DNA of 64,000 nucleotides from CALOBA01 sp942491465 (GTDB lineage: Bacteria > Pseudomonadota > Gammaproteobacteria > Chromatiales > Chromatiaceae), in contig CALOBA010000074.1 of assembly GCA_942491465.1 (NCBI GenBank), forward strand, positions 8,978-72,977, read 5' to 3'. Both the position numbers and the translations under genes were made by a program. This document shows positions 46,325 to 60,033 of the stretch, piece by piece. Below the pieces are notes generated by a model. That model did no database searches. It had not been told where the DNA came from and saw only the letters and a program-made list of their open reading frames with translations. The number at the start of each line of letters is the position of its first letter. Position 1 is the first letter of the stretch.

Positions 46325-46521
46325 TCGCCGGTCGACGCTGCCCCAAAGCGCAGGCTTCCAGCCGGCAACTGGGCTTGGCGGCTTCCAGCCGGCAGAAAGG
46401 GACGGCGGAATGCGCCAACGGCAAAGAAAGGTCTCACACCATACGCACCGGCCAAGCAGTGAACCAAGCTCGCTGCACCTCCCCGTCCATGGAGACAATC
46501 CCTTCCCGAGGCTGAAGCCCG

Positions 46522-46965
46522 ATGACAATCGACTGGCAATCCCTCTCCGCAACCTCCCCCTACCGAACCGCCCTCGCCGTCCGCCAAGCCCTGCGCGAAG
46601 GCGACCAAGCCGACGCAGCCACCGGTCTCGATGAGCTGATCGACGCCATGTCCCGTTCAGACAAGCGCGCACTGAAGAGCCAACTGGTCCGCTTGATGAT
46701 GCACATCATCAAATGGCAGAGCCAACCCGAGCGCCGCTCCATGAGCTGGGCCGCCAGCATCGCCAACGCCCGCGACGAGATCGCCGACATCCGCGACGAG
46801 ACGCCCAGTCTCAACGAGTCGGTCATTCAGGCGATCTGGCCCCGCGCGTTCAACATGGCGCTGCGCGAGGCCGAAGCCGAGATGGGCCGGCGCTCGCCCG
46901 TGCATGCGCTGTCGTGGGACGACGTCTTCGAGGCCGATTATCGGCTCGATGCCGACGACGACTGA
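46522..46965 (+). CDS. DUF29 family protein
   Basis: 147 residues. SDKRALKSQLVRLMMHIIKW, QPERRSMSWAASIANARDEI and the closing aromatic segment SWDDVFEADY match DUF29, common in cyanobacteria and purple bacteria and often near mobile DNA. Function unknown. ATG 46522 follows a GAGG-type site. Confidence 0.8.
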   Translation: MTIDWQSLSATSPYRTALAVRQALREGDQADAATGLDELIDAMSRSDKRALKSQLVRLMMHIIKWQSQPERRSMSWAASIANARDEIADIRDETPSLNESVIQAIWPRAFNMALREAEAEMGRRSPVHALSWDDVFEADYRLDADDD

Positions 46966-46973
46966 CTCTCCTC

Positions 46974-47140
46974 CGTCTCGTGACACCGAGCAGCAGGTCT
47001 TTACCGCACTGCACAACTGCGCGATCAGGCGCCCTGATGGCACCACGGCCGCCGAGCGCCTCTTCGCTCAGTCCCATCCCGATTTGTTCGAGCAGGCGCT
47101 CGACCTCGGCCTCGAAACCGAACCCCAGCACGGACTTGTC
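46974..47140 (+). pseudogene. Transposase-like C-terminal fragment (DUF6399 type)
   Basis: Plus-strand frame: TEQQVFTALHNCAIRRPDGT followed by TAAERLFAQSHPDLFEQALD. The DGTTAAERxFxxxHxDLF pattern occurs near the end of a group of transposase-like proteins. No upstream catalytic part exists, and the fragment runs into unrelated sequence. Confidence 0.4.
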
Positions 47141-47277
47141 TCCTCGTGCGGGACGGGGCTCGTGGCCCCGGGCCCAACGTTTCACCGCTGCGGCAGCCCG
47201 ACGAAACCTGAGCAAGCAAGGGCCGCGGAAATCCGCGAGCGCGAGGCCAAAGAGCGCGAGCGTGCTACGGTCTTGGA

Positions 47278-47736
47278 TCAGCGTCCGCCGTCGGCGCGCT
47301 TGAGCTGCCGCTCCAACTCCGCCAGCTCTTCGCGTGCCCGGACCTGCTCGGTGATGTCGTATTGGATGCCGAGGTAGTAGCGCAGCGCGCCTGCGCGGTC
47401 GTAGATCGGCCGGATGGAGAAGCGGTTGTGGAACAGCGTGCCGTCCTTGCGGTAGTTGCGCAGCGTGACGGTGACGCTGGACTCGGTGCGCATGGCCTCG
47501 CGGATCTTGTCGATGGCCGGCTGGTCGCGGTCGTCGCCCTGCAGGAAGCGGCAATTGCGCCCGATGATGTCGTCGCGGTCGTAGCCGGTGATCAGCTCGA
47601 AGGCCTCATTGGCGTAGATCAGCGGGCAATCGTCCTGGAAGGGATCGGACAGGGTGATGCCGTTGATGCAGGTATCCAGGATCTGGGACAGCAGATGCGG
47701 CAGCTCGGCCACATCGTGGTCGGTAACGAAGTCCAT
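47278..47736 (-). CDS. Short LOV blue-light photoreceptor
   Basis: 152 residues, a stand-alone PAS domain of the LOV type. The photoactive cysteine motif GRNCRFLQG is present (Cys62), as are the flavin-contacting RNYRKDGTLFHNRF and the Gln in YYLGIQYDITEQ. A C-terminal charged helix (REELAELERQLKRA) follows and no output domain is attached, as in short LOV proteins that signal by dimerisation. It binds FMN and should form a light-driven cysteinyl adduct. It is divergent from a CFA-like methyltransferase gene, with 127 bp between. Confidence 0.88.
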   Translation of the reverse strand: MDFVTDHDVAELPHLLSQILDTCINGITLSDPFQDDCPLIYANEAFELITGYDRDDIIGRNCRFLQGDDRDQPAIDKIREAMRTESSVTVTLRNYRKDGTLFHNRFSIRPIYDRAGALRYYLGIQYDITEQVRAREELAELERQLKRADGGR

Positions 47737-47863
47737 CGGGGGCCTCTCGGAGTGGTGGAGCAGGGAACCGGCGCCGGGGGAGCGTGGATGGCCGGGCGGT
47801 TGTTTGTGATCTTGCCGGGCATTACCTGGGGATCACCAATGATTTTCCCACCTGGAGACCTCC

Positions 47864-48907
47864 ATGGCCCTGGCCGAATCCACCATCATCGGACTCGTCG
47901 AACGCGGCTACGTCCCCGACCCCATCGTTCGCAGCGGCATCCGCGACCGGCTGCGCAAGACCCTGGACGGCCTGCCCGTCGACGATTGCGAGGCGGCCAT
48001 CGACCATAAGAAGGCGTTCGTCGCCATGATGGACGCCGCCCCCGTCGCCGAGGTGCCGGAGCGGGCCAACGAGCAGCACTATGAGGTGCCGGCCGCCTTC
48101 TTCGACACCGTGCTCGGCCCGCAGCGCAAGTACAGCTCCTGCTGGTGGCCCAAGGGCGTCAAGGATCTGGCCGCGGCCGAGGAGGCATCACTGGCGGCCA
48201 CCGCCGAGCGTGCCGGCATCGGCGAGGACATGGACGTGCTGGAGCTCGGCTGCGGCTGGGGCTCGTTCAGCCTCTGGTGTGCCGAGCACTTCCCGAACAG
48301 CCGCTTCACGGCGGTATCCAATTCCAGCGCTCAGCGGGAATTCATCACGGCCGAGGCCGACCGACGCGGCATCGGCAACCTGACGGTGATCACCGCGGAC
48401 ATGAACCGGTTCAAGGCACCGGCCCGTTACGACCGCATCGTCTCCCTGGAGATGTTCGAGCACATGCGCAACTGGCGCACCCTGTTTGAGCGCGTCCACG
48501 GCTGGCTCATGGACGGCGGGCGCTTCTTTATGCACGTCTTCTGCCACCGCGAGCACCCCTACCCCTACGAGGACACCGGCCCCGACGACTGGATGAGCCA
48601 CTACTTCTTCGCCGGCGGCATCATGCCCAGCGACGACCTGCCGCTGTGGTTCCAGGACCACCTGCGTCTGGTGGACCGCTGGCGCTGGGACGGTCGCCAC
48701 TACGAGCGCACCCTCAACGCCTGGCTGGCGCGGATGGACGCCGCCCGCAAACAGGTCTGGCCGATCCTGGAGGACACCTACGGCAAGGACCAGGCCGCCA
48801 TCTGGTGGCAGCGCTGGCGACTGTTCTTCATGGCCTGCGCCGAGCTGTTCGGGTTGAACAAGGGCCAGGAGTGGTATGTCGGGCACTATCTGTTCGAACG
48901 GCGATGA
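47864..48907 (+). CDS. Cyclopropane-fatty-acid-synthase-like SAM methyltransferase
   Basis: 347 residues. NEQHYEVPAAFFDTVLGPQR, SCWWPKGVKDLAAAEEA, SAM motif LELGCGWGSFSLWCAEHFPN, and VSNSSAQREFI belong to the CFA/mycolic-acid/coclaurine-N-methyltransferase-like family. The tail (ELFGLNKGQEWYVGHYLFER) matches the shorter bacterial branch rather than E. coli Cfa. It probably methylates a lipid or small molecule. The divergent LOV gene hints at light-linked control; that is inference. ATG follows a GGAGA site. Confidence 0.85.
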   Translation: MALAESTIIGLVERGYVPDPIVRSGIRDRLRKTLDGLPVDDCEAAIDHKKAFVAMMDAAPVAEVPERANEQHYEVPAAFFDTVLGPQRKYSSCWWPKGVKDLAAAEEASLAATAERAGIGEDMDVLELGCGWGSFSLWCAEHFPNSRFTAVSNSSAQREFITAEADRRGIGNLTVITADMNRFKAPARYDRIVSLEMFEHMRNWRTLFERVHGWLMDGGRFFMHVFCHREHPYPYEDTGPDDWMSHYFFAGGIMPSDDLPLWFQDHLRLVDRWRWDGRHYERTLNAWLARMDAARKQVWPILEDTYGKDQAAIWWQRWRLFFMACAELFGLNKGQEWYVGHYLFERR

Positions 48908-49036
48908 ACGCCTGAGCGGGGCCGTCCATGGGTGCCGACGCGCGGGCATGGCTATCGCGCTTTCGATTTGCAGGTCCGCTCGGCTATAGTTCGATCAGCG
49001 GTGCCGCTCGGGCACCCGTGACCGACAGGGGGGACG

Positions 49037-49567
49037 ATGACAAGGCCGGCCTTATCCACACTGATCGCGCTGCTGATCCTGACGGGATGCAGTACCGATA
49101 CCAGCGAACGCGACTACAATCTGGTCTTCAGCGACATCCAGCCGATGGACTATGCCCGCATCCAATGCCGGCTGGTGCCCATGGAGGATCGGCACACCTG
49201 CCTGACCACATCGCTTCAGCACTACCGCGATGTGACCCGGGACCCGATCCCCCGCGACCAGGTCACCCGGGGTCCCATGGTCGCCGTGCTGCGGGACGAG
49301 ATGTATCGCGGCAGCTACATCTCCTATCCGCTCTCCGCCGCGTTCACCCTCAGCAACGGCCGCAACGTCTGCCGCGGGCGCTTCAACGCCTTCGCCGGGG
49401 ACAAGATGAGCATCTACCGGGTGCGCTGCGACAACGGCGCCACCGGTAGCGCCAATCTGGTCCTGGACATCACCGGCGCCAACGGGCTGGGCATCTTCGA
49501 GATGGACGACGGCACCCGCGGCCAGATCATCTTCGGCCCGGCGGCGGTCACCGACATCGTGTACTGA
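49037..49567 (+). CDS. Putative lipoprotein of unknown function
   Basis: 176 residues with a lipoprotein signal: hydrophobic core and lipobox LTGC, acylated Cys at residue 18. The mature part contains cysteines in RIQCRLV, RHTCLT, GRNVCRG and YRVRCDNG, so disulfides are likely, and a beta-rich C-terminal half (SANLVLDITGANGLGIFEMD). No family recognised. The strong GGGGGG(A)C site sits before ATG 49037. It appears to be single. Confidence 0.7.
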   Translation: MTRPALSTLIALLILTGCSTDTSERDYNLVFSDIQPMDYARIQCRLVPMEDRHTCLTTSLQHYRDVTRDPIPRDQVTRGPMVAVLRDEMYRGSYISYPLSAAFTLSNGRNVCRGRFNAFAGDKMSIYRVRCDNGATGSANLVLDITGANGLGIFEMDDGTRGQIIFGPAAVTDIVY

Positions 49568-49600
49568 TCCGCCGAGCGCGGCCCCTCGACGGCACTATGG

Positions 49601-49697
49601 ATCGATTCAAAAACAAGTGGCGCAGACGCCCGCTCGCTGAACCTTTTGATTCGCCGTTTCTTGGTTGCGTCTGCACCACTTGTTTCTGAACCTTGAC
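49601..49697. mobile_element. MITE-B copy 2 (inverted relative to copy 1)
   Basis: Ends ATTCAAAAACAAGTGG and (right) CCACTTGTTTCTGAACC. Flanks share ACTAT on both sides, a partial target duplication. The right end abuts the stop codon of the cbbR-like gene; the left end lies 34 bp after the lipoprotein stop. Confidence 0.65.
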
Positions 49698-50617
49698 TAT
49701 CCGCCGCACAGCGGTCCCGCCAGGCCCTGCGCCTCCGCCAACACGAAGTCATGAAACGCCTTGGCCGCCGGCGACAACCGCCGGCCGCGGCGATACACCA
49801 GATACCAGTCCCGCGGCAGCGGAAAGCCCTGCACGTCGAGCGTCACCAGCCGGCCGGTCTCCAGCTCCAGCTCGATGGTGTGGGCCGACACCACGCTCAG
49901 CCCCAGCCCCGAGCGGACCGACTGCTTGATCGCCTCGTTGCGGGTCATCTGCATGCCATGGCGGATCAGCGTCCCGCTCTCGGCCAGGAAGCGCTCCAGG
50001 GACTGGCGGGTGCCGGAACCGGGCTCGCGCATGACGAACACCTCGCTGGCGAGCCGTTCCAACGGGATGTCGCGCGCGTCGGCCAGCGGGTGATCCGGCG
50101 GCGCGATCACCACCAGCGGGTTGGCCATGAAGGGCTCGGCGGCCACGTCCACGTCCCCCGGCGGCGTGCCCATCAGCACCATATCGACCTGATTGCTCTC
50201 CAACTGGCGGACGATGCGCTCGCGGTTGGTCACGTCCAGGGTCAGGTGGATGCCGGGGTAGCGGCGGTGGAACTCGGCCAGCAACCGCGGCGCAAAGTAG
50301 TTGATGGTGCTGGCCACCGCCACCGAGAGCCGACCGCGGCTGACGCCCTTCAGCGACTGCACCACGTCCTCCATCTCGGCCAGGGCGCGGTTGATGCTGC
50401 GGCTGTAGTGGTAGATCTCGCGCCCGGCCTCGGTCAGGCCGATGCCCTTGCCGATGCGCTCGAACAGCGGCAGGCCCACCTGGTCCTCGAGCTGGCGCAC
50501 CTGCATCGACACCGCCGGTTGGCTCAGATGCAGCTCCTCGGCGGCGCGGGTGTAGCTGGAGCGGCGCGCCACCGCCTCGAAGACGCGCAGCTGTCGGAGC
50601 GAGACGTTCAGCGCCAA
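49697..50617 (-). CDS. cbbR: LysR-type regulator, CbbR-like
   Basis: 306 residues. The N-terminal HTH is SLRQLRVFEAVARRSSYTRA with AAEELHLSQPAVSMQVRQLE. The effector domain (LSVAVASTINYFAPRLLAEF, TIELELETGRLVTLDVQGFP) resembles CbbR regulators of Calvin-cycle operons. CbbR genes usually diverge from cbbLS; here the divergent side holds only a scrap of cbbO. It would normally respond to phosphorylated metabolites or NADPH. The stop codon is right at the edge of MITE-B. Confidence 0.8.
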   Translation of the reverse strand: MALNVSLRQLRVFEAVARRSSYTRAAEELHLSQPAVSMQVRQLEDQVGLPLFERIGKGIGLTEAGREIYHYSRSINRALAEMEDVVQSLKGVSRGRLSVAVASTINYFAPRLLAEFHRRYPGIHLTLDVTNRERIVRQLESNQVDMVLMGTPPGDVDVAAEPFMANPLVVIAPPDHPLADARDIPLERLASEVFVMREPGSGTRQSLERFLAESGTLIRHGMQMTRNEAIKQSVRSGLGLSVVSAHTIELELETGRLVTLDVQGFPLPRDWYLVYRRGRRLSPAAKAFHDFVLAEAQGLAGPLCGG

Positions 50618-50735
50618 GGTCGGCCTCCTGGATAAAGCCGAGCAATTCGGTCAAATTTAGACATCAGTCGATGCTTATCCCCAATATCAGAAATATCGAC
50701 TACAGATTATATGTTTTATCGATGGAATGCGCGCC

Positions 50736-50874
50736 ACGTTCGAGCGGGAGCAAGCGCCTGGTCCTGCTCAGCACCGACGGCGAGCCCGCCGACATCGACC
50801 AGCGCGACCCCCAATACCTGCGCCACGACGCCAAAGTCGATCAGATCGAGCGGCTGCCGGCGTTGACGGGGTGA
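50736..50874 (+). pseudogene. cbbO (VWA-domain) fragment
   Basis: A frame of about 45 residues reads LVLLSTDGEPADIDQRDPQY then LRHDAKVDQIERL. The (L/V)LL.TDGEPADID.RDPQYLR.DAK block is characteristic of CbbO/NorD proteins, which with CbbQ act as Rubisco activase. The start of the gene, most of the domain and the true C-terminus are gone. It indicates a former Rubisco operon divergent from cbbR. Confidence 0.55.
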
Positions 50875-50928
50875 CAGGGGCTGCCTTGGTTGGCATCATC
50901 CAGGACTGCTAAGCGATGAGGTGCGGGC

Positions 50929-53508
<2,580 letters not shown>

Positions 53509-53537
53509 CTCGCTCCTTGGCTGCCGGCGGCGGCGGG

Positions 53538-54593
53538 CTAGTGCGCCAGATGCCGCTCGACGGCGGCCAGCCGCTCCTCCTGGGTGATGACCAGGCTGCG
53601 CGGGAAGCGGATGAACTGGGCGATGCGGCCGGCCTGGTCGCGGCGGCGGGCGCGGGAGAGGGTGATCTCGCGCGCGTCGGGGTCGGCGCGGTCACGCACG
53701 ATGTTCATGCGGTCGACCCAGAGCGTCATCCGCTCCAGGGTGAGCTCCTGCTCCGGGTGGTCGAGGACCTCCGCCAGGCGTTCCAGGTACTGCTGGATGT
53801 CGCCAAGACCGCGGCTGGCGTCGGCCAGGTCCTTCTCCAGGGTCCGGATCTGCTGCTCCAGACGCTCGCGCTCGGCGAGGTGGTGGCTGCTGCCGGAGAG
53901 CACCAGGTCGGCGCCGCCGACCCGCGGGTTGACCACCTTGAGTTTGATGCGCAGTTTGCGCAGCGCCGTCTCGAGGTCGACCATGCGGTCCTCCTGCTCG
54001 GCAATGCGACCGATGCCGATGGAGACCAGCAGGTCGGCGAGCTGCTGGGCCAGGCTGCGGCGGGTCTCGTCCATATCGGCGCCGAGGCCGAACAGCTCAT
54101 GATCGGCGAAGCTCAGGGTGCGCTGCTTGACGTCGCGTTGGACGTGGTCGCCCACCAGCTCCATGCCGAGCTGGGTGCGCTCCCGCGGCCAGGCCACGAG
54201 CAGGGCGTAGAGGTGGTCGCCGGTCTCGCTGGGGTTGGCCTCCAGCCAATCGCGCACGGCCGGCCCGGAGACGGCCCGGCGGATGCTTTCGACGTTGCCG
54301 AACAGGGCGTTGACCAGCGGGTCTTGGGCCCAGGTCGCGGGGTCGACGTCAATGGGCCCCGGCACATTGGCCTCCAGGGACTGCACGTGCTCCAGCAGCC
54401 GCGCCGCCACCGGCTTGAGCCGCCGCCGGTAGCTGCCCAGCCCGCGCAGGGCCGGGTTCGACTGGCTGACGATCCGCTCCACCGCCAGCTCGATGCCCCG
54501 CTCGTGCAGCCGCCGCTCGGCGCCGCGGACCCGCACCCGCGTCCACAGCGTCTCCAGCCAGAGCATCAGGTTGGTCATCAGCTTGTTCATCAT
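53538..54593 (-). CDS. Conserved hypothetical coiled-coil protein
   Basis: 351 residues, 29 bp before topB on the same strand. No recognisable catalytic motif. Alpha-helical throughout, with a probable coiled coil at about 175-270 (RRSLAQQLADLLVSIGIGRI; HHLAERERLEQQIRTLEKDL). N-terminal residues (MLWLETLWTRVRVRGAERRL) could lie on the membrane. Likely co-transcribed with topB. I do not recognise the family. Confidence 0.65.
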   Translation of the reverse strand: MMNKLMTNLMLWLETLWTRVRVRGAERRLHERGIELAVERIVSQSNPALRGLGSYRRRLKPVAARLLEHVQSLEANVPGPIDVDPATWAQDPLVNALFGNVESIRRAVSGPAVRDWLEANPSETGDHLYALLVAWPRERTQLGMELVGDHVQRDVKQRTLSFADHELFGLGADMDETRRSLAQQLADLLVSIGIGRIAEQEDRMVDLETALRKLRIKLKVVNPRVGGADLVLSGSSHHLAERERLEQQIRTLEKDLADASRGLGDIQQYLERLAEVLDHPEQELTLERMTLWVDRMNIVRDRADPDAREITLSRARRRDQAGRIAQFIRFPRSLVITQEERLAAVERHLAH

Positions 54594-54653
54594 CGTGCCC
54601 CATTTCTCGCCTAGGTAGGTGTCTTCAGCCTGTCCCGAAATCCCCCACGGATC

Positions 54654-55049
54654 TCACTGCAAGCGGCCGCTGCTGATGTGTTCCTTAAAGCTTTCGCGCA
54701 CCTCGTCGAGGAGCGCTTGGAGCGATCGCGCCGGGACGCGTGCCACGCGGATACCCCGCGCTTGCGCTGCCGCAATCAAGGCATCCGCCACTTGTTCATC
54801 CGGGACGAGCAGCTCCTCTGCAAACTCGGACTTTTGATCGAATGCGGTCTTCAGCAATCGCTCCACCTCCGGTTGCGACATGTCCTCCGCGCCCGTGGGG
54901 ACGAAACCGAAGGCCAAAATGAAGCCGCTGGCGGCATCCATCAGCGCCAGCATGTTGAAATCGCCATCCCTGTCGGTTATCACCGGCGCGTCGTTGACTT
55001 GGAAGGCAATCCAAGTCTGATTAACCTCGTATTGAGCTGGATCGAGCAT
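54654..55049 (-). CDS. Hypothetical protein, 131 aa
   Basis: Starts at ATG 55049. An N-terminal beta-rich segment (VNQTWIAFQVNDAPVITDRD, LALMDAASGFILAFGFVPTG) is followed by a helical half (ADALIAAAQARGIRVARVPA). The layout resembles domains that occur in plasmid pRiA4b ORF-3-like proteins, but I cannot assign a family. Single gene. Confidence 0.55.
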   Translation of the reverse strand: MLDPAQYEVNQTWIAFQVNDAPVITDRDGDFNMLALMDAASGFILAFGFVPTGAEDMSQPEVERLLKTAFDQKSEFAEELLVPDEQVADALIAAAQARGIRVARVPARSLQALLDEVRESFKEHISSGRLQ

Positions 55050-55179
55050 AGACACTAGCCTTTTGCATTGAAGATGAATGGCCGAGCAGCTTCGCGCCGA
55101 ATGCCGCGACCGCGCCGGCAGACGGCCGTGGCCGCAACGATGGGCAACGCCGAGACGATGATGATACAGGCCCGCGCGC

Positions 55180-56292
55180 TCAGGGATCACGCGCGCCCAG
55201 ATAGCGCTCCAGGCTCGGCCGCCAGTCGGGCGCGCGGACGATCTCCAGCAGCGCCCGGTTGATCGGCTCGCGCAGCGCGCTGCCCTGGGGTAGCGCGATG
55301 CCGTAGTCCTGGCGCTCCAGCTCTTCGGGCAGCGCGCGCAGCGTCTCGGGGTAGTCGGTGCGGACCAGGTAGCGCAGGACCGGGGCGTCGTAGAGCACGG
55401 CGTCGGTCTCGCCGGCGGCGAGCCGGTCCAGGGCCTCGGTCAGGCTCGGCAGGGTCTGGTGCCGCACCCGATGGTCATCGAGGAAGGCGGCGCTGGTACT
55501 GCCCTCCACGGTGAGCACGCGGGCGCCGTAGAGGTCGTTGAGGCTCTGGATACCGCGGTCGAGCTGGCCGACGGTGAGCGCGGTGGCGATGGCGGCGGTG
55601 AAGCTGGAGATGACGATGACGCTGGCGAACATCCAGACGATGGCCAGTGCGCGCCCGAGGGGCGTGATCGGCGCCTTGTCGCCATAGCCCACCGTGGTCA
55701 TGGTCACCGCCGACCACCAGAGCCCGGCACCGATGCCCCTTGCCGGCCCGCCCCGGAACTGATCGTTGCGGCGGCGCTCGGCGAGCCAGATCAGCACGCC
55801 GATCAGCGTCAGCAGCCCCAGCAGCACCAACGATGTGTAGATGAACTGGCCCGAAAACAGCCGCTTCATGATCATCAAAAACCCGCCCTCGGGCTTCTGG
55901 GCCACGGCAACGCCAAGCCCGGAGCTGTGAAACGGGTGGCTGAAGTCCACTAGCTGCTCCCGCGGGCTGGTGATGGTCAGGGCGGCGACCACGGCGTCCG
56001 CGTCCCCCGCCGAGACCTCGCCGATCATCTGCGCCAACGGCAGCTCGACGAAGCGATAGTCCAGCCCCAGCCGCTCGGCGATGGCGGTCCACAAATCGAT
56101 GCTGATGCCGCTCCATTCACCGTCGGCGTCGCGCATCGCAAACGGCGGCACCTGTCGGGTCCCGATGGTCAGCGCGGCCTCCGCCACCGGCTCCGGCGCC
56201 TGCTGCGCCTGGCCGACGATCGGCAGCAACGCCAGCGCCGACAGCAGCCACGCCCCAAGCCGACGCGCGCCTGATGACCGCCGCTTGATCAC
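55180..56292 (-). CDS. GluR0-like ionotropic receptor: periplasmic binding domain with K+ channel pore
   Basis: 370 residues. A signal peptide is followed by the first lobe of a solute-binding domain (LTIGTRQVPPFAMRDADGEW, DADAVVAALTITSPREQLVD). A membrane helix, a pore loop with the K+ selectivity filter TMTTVGYGDK and a second helix are inserted in the middle, then comes the second lobe (VLTVEGSTSAAFLDDHRVRH, ETDAVLYDAPVLRYLV). This is the architecture of prokaryotic glutamate receptor channels such as GluR0. A ligand, probably an amino acid, should open a potassium channel. The start overlaps the lspA stop by 4 bp. Confidence 0.88.
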   Translation of the reverse strand: MIKRRSSGARRLGAWLLSALALLPIVGQAQQAPEPVAEAALTIGTRQVPPFAMRDADGEWSGISIDLWTAIAERLGLDYRFVELPLAQMIGEVSAGDADAVVAALTITSPREQLVDFSHPFHSSGLGVAVAQKPEGGFLMIMKRLFSGQFIYTSLVLLGLLTLIGVLIWLAERRRNDQFRGGPARGIGAGLWWSAVTMTTVGYGDKAPITPLGRALAIVWMFASVIVISSFTAAIATALTVGQLDRGIQSLNDLYGARVLTVEGSTSAAFLDDHRVRHQTLPSLTEALDRLAAGETDAVLYDAPVLRYLVRTDYPETLRALPEELERQDYGIALPQGSALREPINRALLEIVRAPDWRPSLERYLGARDP

Positions 56293-56789
56293 CGCTCGGC
56301 CTCTGCCGTGACCGCCCGCTGCGGGCGCAACGTCTCGATCAGCAGCAGGACGACGCCCGTGGAGATGGCGCTGTCGGCCACATTGAAGGCCGGCCAGGGA
56401 TTGAACATGTGCAGCGGCAGGAACGGCAGATAGACCTGGATGAAGTCGATCACATGCCCAAACAGCACGCGGTCGATCAGGTTGCCCAGGGCGCCGCCGA
56501 TGAGCAGCGACAGGGCCGCCGCCAACAGCCGCTCATGCCGCCCGAGCCGCAGCAGCCAGGTGCCCAGGGCCACGGCGACAAACACGGCGAAGGCCGCGAA
56601 CAGCCAGCGCTGCCAGCCGCCGGCCTCGGCCAGCAGACTGAAGGCGGCGCCGGTGTTGAAGACCAGCGTCAGGTTCAGGTTCGGCAGCAGCTCGACGACC
56701 TGATACGGCGTCAAGCTGGCCATGACCAGCCATTTGGTGGCCTGGTCGAGCACGACCACGGCGACGGTAAGCCAGAGCCAGTTTTTCAT
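56289..56789 (-). CDS. lspA: Lipoprotein signal peptidase LspA
   Basis: 166 residues from ATG 56789. Four membrane segments; catalytic Asp residues in GGALGNLIDRV and FNVADSAISTG; N-terminal VLDQATKW motif. It cleaves prolipoproteins after lipid modification. The downstream channel gene overlaps its stop by 4 bp, so the two are coupled. Confidence 0.93.
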   Translation of the reverse strand: MKNWLWLTVAVVVLDQATKWLVMASLTPYQVVELLPNLNLTLVFNTGAAFSLLAEAGGWQRWLFAAFAVFVAVALGTWLLRLGRHERLLAAALSLLIGGALGNLIDRVLFGHVIDFIQVYLPFLPLHMFNPWPAFNVADSAISTGVVLLLIETLRPQRAVTAEAER

Positions 56790-57257
56790 GGTCAGGTTGA
56801 GCAGCAGTGCCTCGTTCAGGATGGGCCACCACCGCGGTGCCCAAAGGACACAAGGGTAACCGCAGCGGGCCGGCGCTGGCAAAGCGGTTGTTCTGCCCAC
56901 GCGATCGCGTCGAAAAATCTGTCCAAGCCCGTGGTTTCCTTGGCGTCTTCGCGCCTTCGCGTGAGATTCATGCAATATCCGGGTTGGGTTTGCGACGGAG
57001 GTCAAGCTGGGCGGGGCGCGCTGTCCTCGGAGCCGGCGACTGAGTGGTGAGTATACTGCCCCCCGGAACTGTCCCATCCCTCTCAAGGCTATGCGTCCCC
57101 ACCCAACCCGCCGCACCCTTCGGTGCCATCGCAAGCCCTCCCAATGCCGGGTTTCGCAAGCTCAACCCAGCCTAAGAGCTGAACCGAAGCACGACATGAT
57201 GGTATGGTTTCGGCCCCCCCCTAACGCCGTTGCCGGCCCCGCCGCGGAGAGACCCCC
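56790..57257. other. Non-coding region upstream of lspA
   Basis: No protein-like frame. It includes GGCGTCTTCGCGCCTTCGCG (56942-56961), a degenerate low-complexity sequence of the kind often scattered between genes, with a loosely similar patch at 59700-59770. Divergent promoters for lspA and the small gene at 57258 should lie here; I see no convincing boxes. Confidence 0.4.
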
Positions 57258-57437
57258 ATGAAGCTGTTCGATGCCGAAAGACAGGTCGCCAAAGACCTCA
57301 AAGAAGAAGGCCGCATCGTCGCCGAACGCAGGACGGCCGCGTTCACGGTCACCGCCGTGCGCCACCCCACGCTGGGCAAGTTGGTCATCGTCGAGGATGC
57401 CCAGGGCAACGGCGTCGTGGTCGAGACCGAGAAATAA
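57258..57437 (+). CDS. Small hypothetical protein, 59 aa
   Basis: ATG at 57258 with GGAGAG upstream; ends at TAA 57437, 25 bp before the amylosucrase start. The protein is charged (EGRIVAERRTAAFTVTAVRH, LVIVEDAQGNGVVVETEK) with an even beta pattern. Codon use matches the neighbours. It is probably real and co-transcribed with amylosucrase, but no function is known. Confidence 0.5.
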   Translation: MKLFDAERQVAKDLKEEGRIVAERRTAAFTVTAVRHPTLGKLVIVEDAQGNGVVVETEK

Positions 57438-57462
57438 CCCGTTGCAGCCGACACAGACAACG

Positions 57463-59430
<1,968 letters not shown>

Positions 59431-59550
59431 TCAGGACCGGCCCAAGGACGGGCGGCGAAGCGACTGCAGCATCGGTACTTTACAAAAGAAGAAAAAGTGC
59501 ATAAGGTGATCGGCTTCGTCACGCCGTCCCCCGGTGTCCAGACGATTCCC

Positions 59551-59640
<90 letters not shown>

Positions 59641-60033
59641 ATTGCGGATCAGGCGATGACCTGACCGCGGGCGCGGCTCAGCCCCCGCCCTCCCCCGACC
59701 CTGCGTCCCGCTGTCGCATCCTTTGCGCCTTGTGTCCTATGCGGTTCCCGTGGTTCCGCCCTGGGTCCCCGCGTGAACCTAGGTGGGAACGATGGACGAC
59801 CGGCACGCCGTTGTGATCGTCGTCCGCACAGCCGATGACGTCGGGCCGGTCGGCGGTCGCTCGCTACGCCAGCAGTAGCGGCCGACGTACGTTCCCGCCC
59901 CGCGCGAGCCGCGGGCGGCCCCGGCCCGCACCCGGCGATCGACCCGGCGGCATCGACCCCATATCATGTTGCACAACGAGCCGGCCCGGCGGTCGGCTCC
60001 CGTCAGATATGCAACCCTGCTGGAGGAGATCCC
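59641..60033. other. Intergenic region between tRNA-Ser and FAD hydroxylase gene
   Basis: GC-rich, without a protein-like frame. It contains two inverted GC stretches around 59880-59960 and a GGAGGAG ribosome site for the next gene. Confidence 0.4.

Noticed and set aside
44250..46424. 724-residue minus-strand reading frame
   Set aside because: Shadow of soxB caused by high GC third positions; no motif or ribosome site.
50671..50735. Independent small gene starting at 50671
   Set aside because: The part after 50736 matches CbbO; the first codons are AT-rich intergenic sequence without a ribosome site.
56800..57134. N-terminal extension of LspA
   Set aside because: Not protein-like; the ATG at 56789 gives a normal-length LspA.
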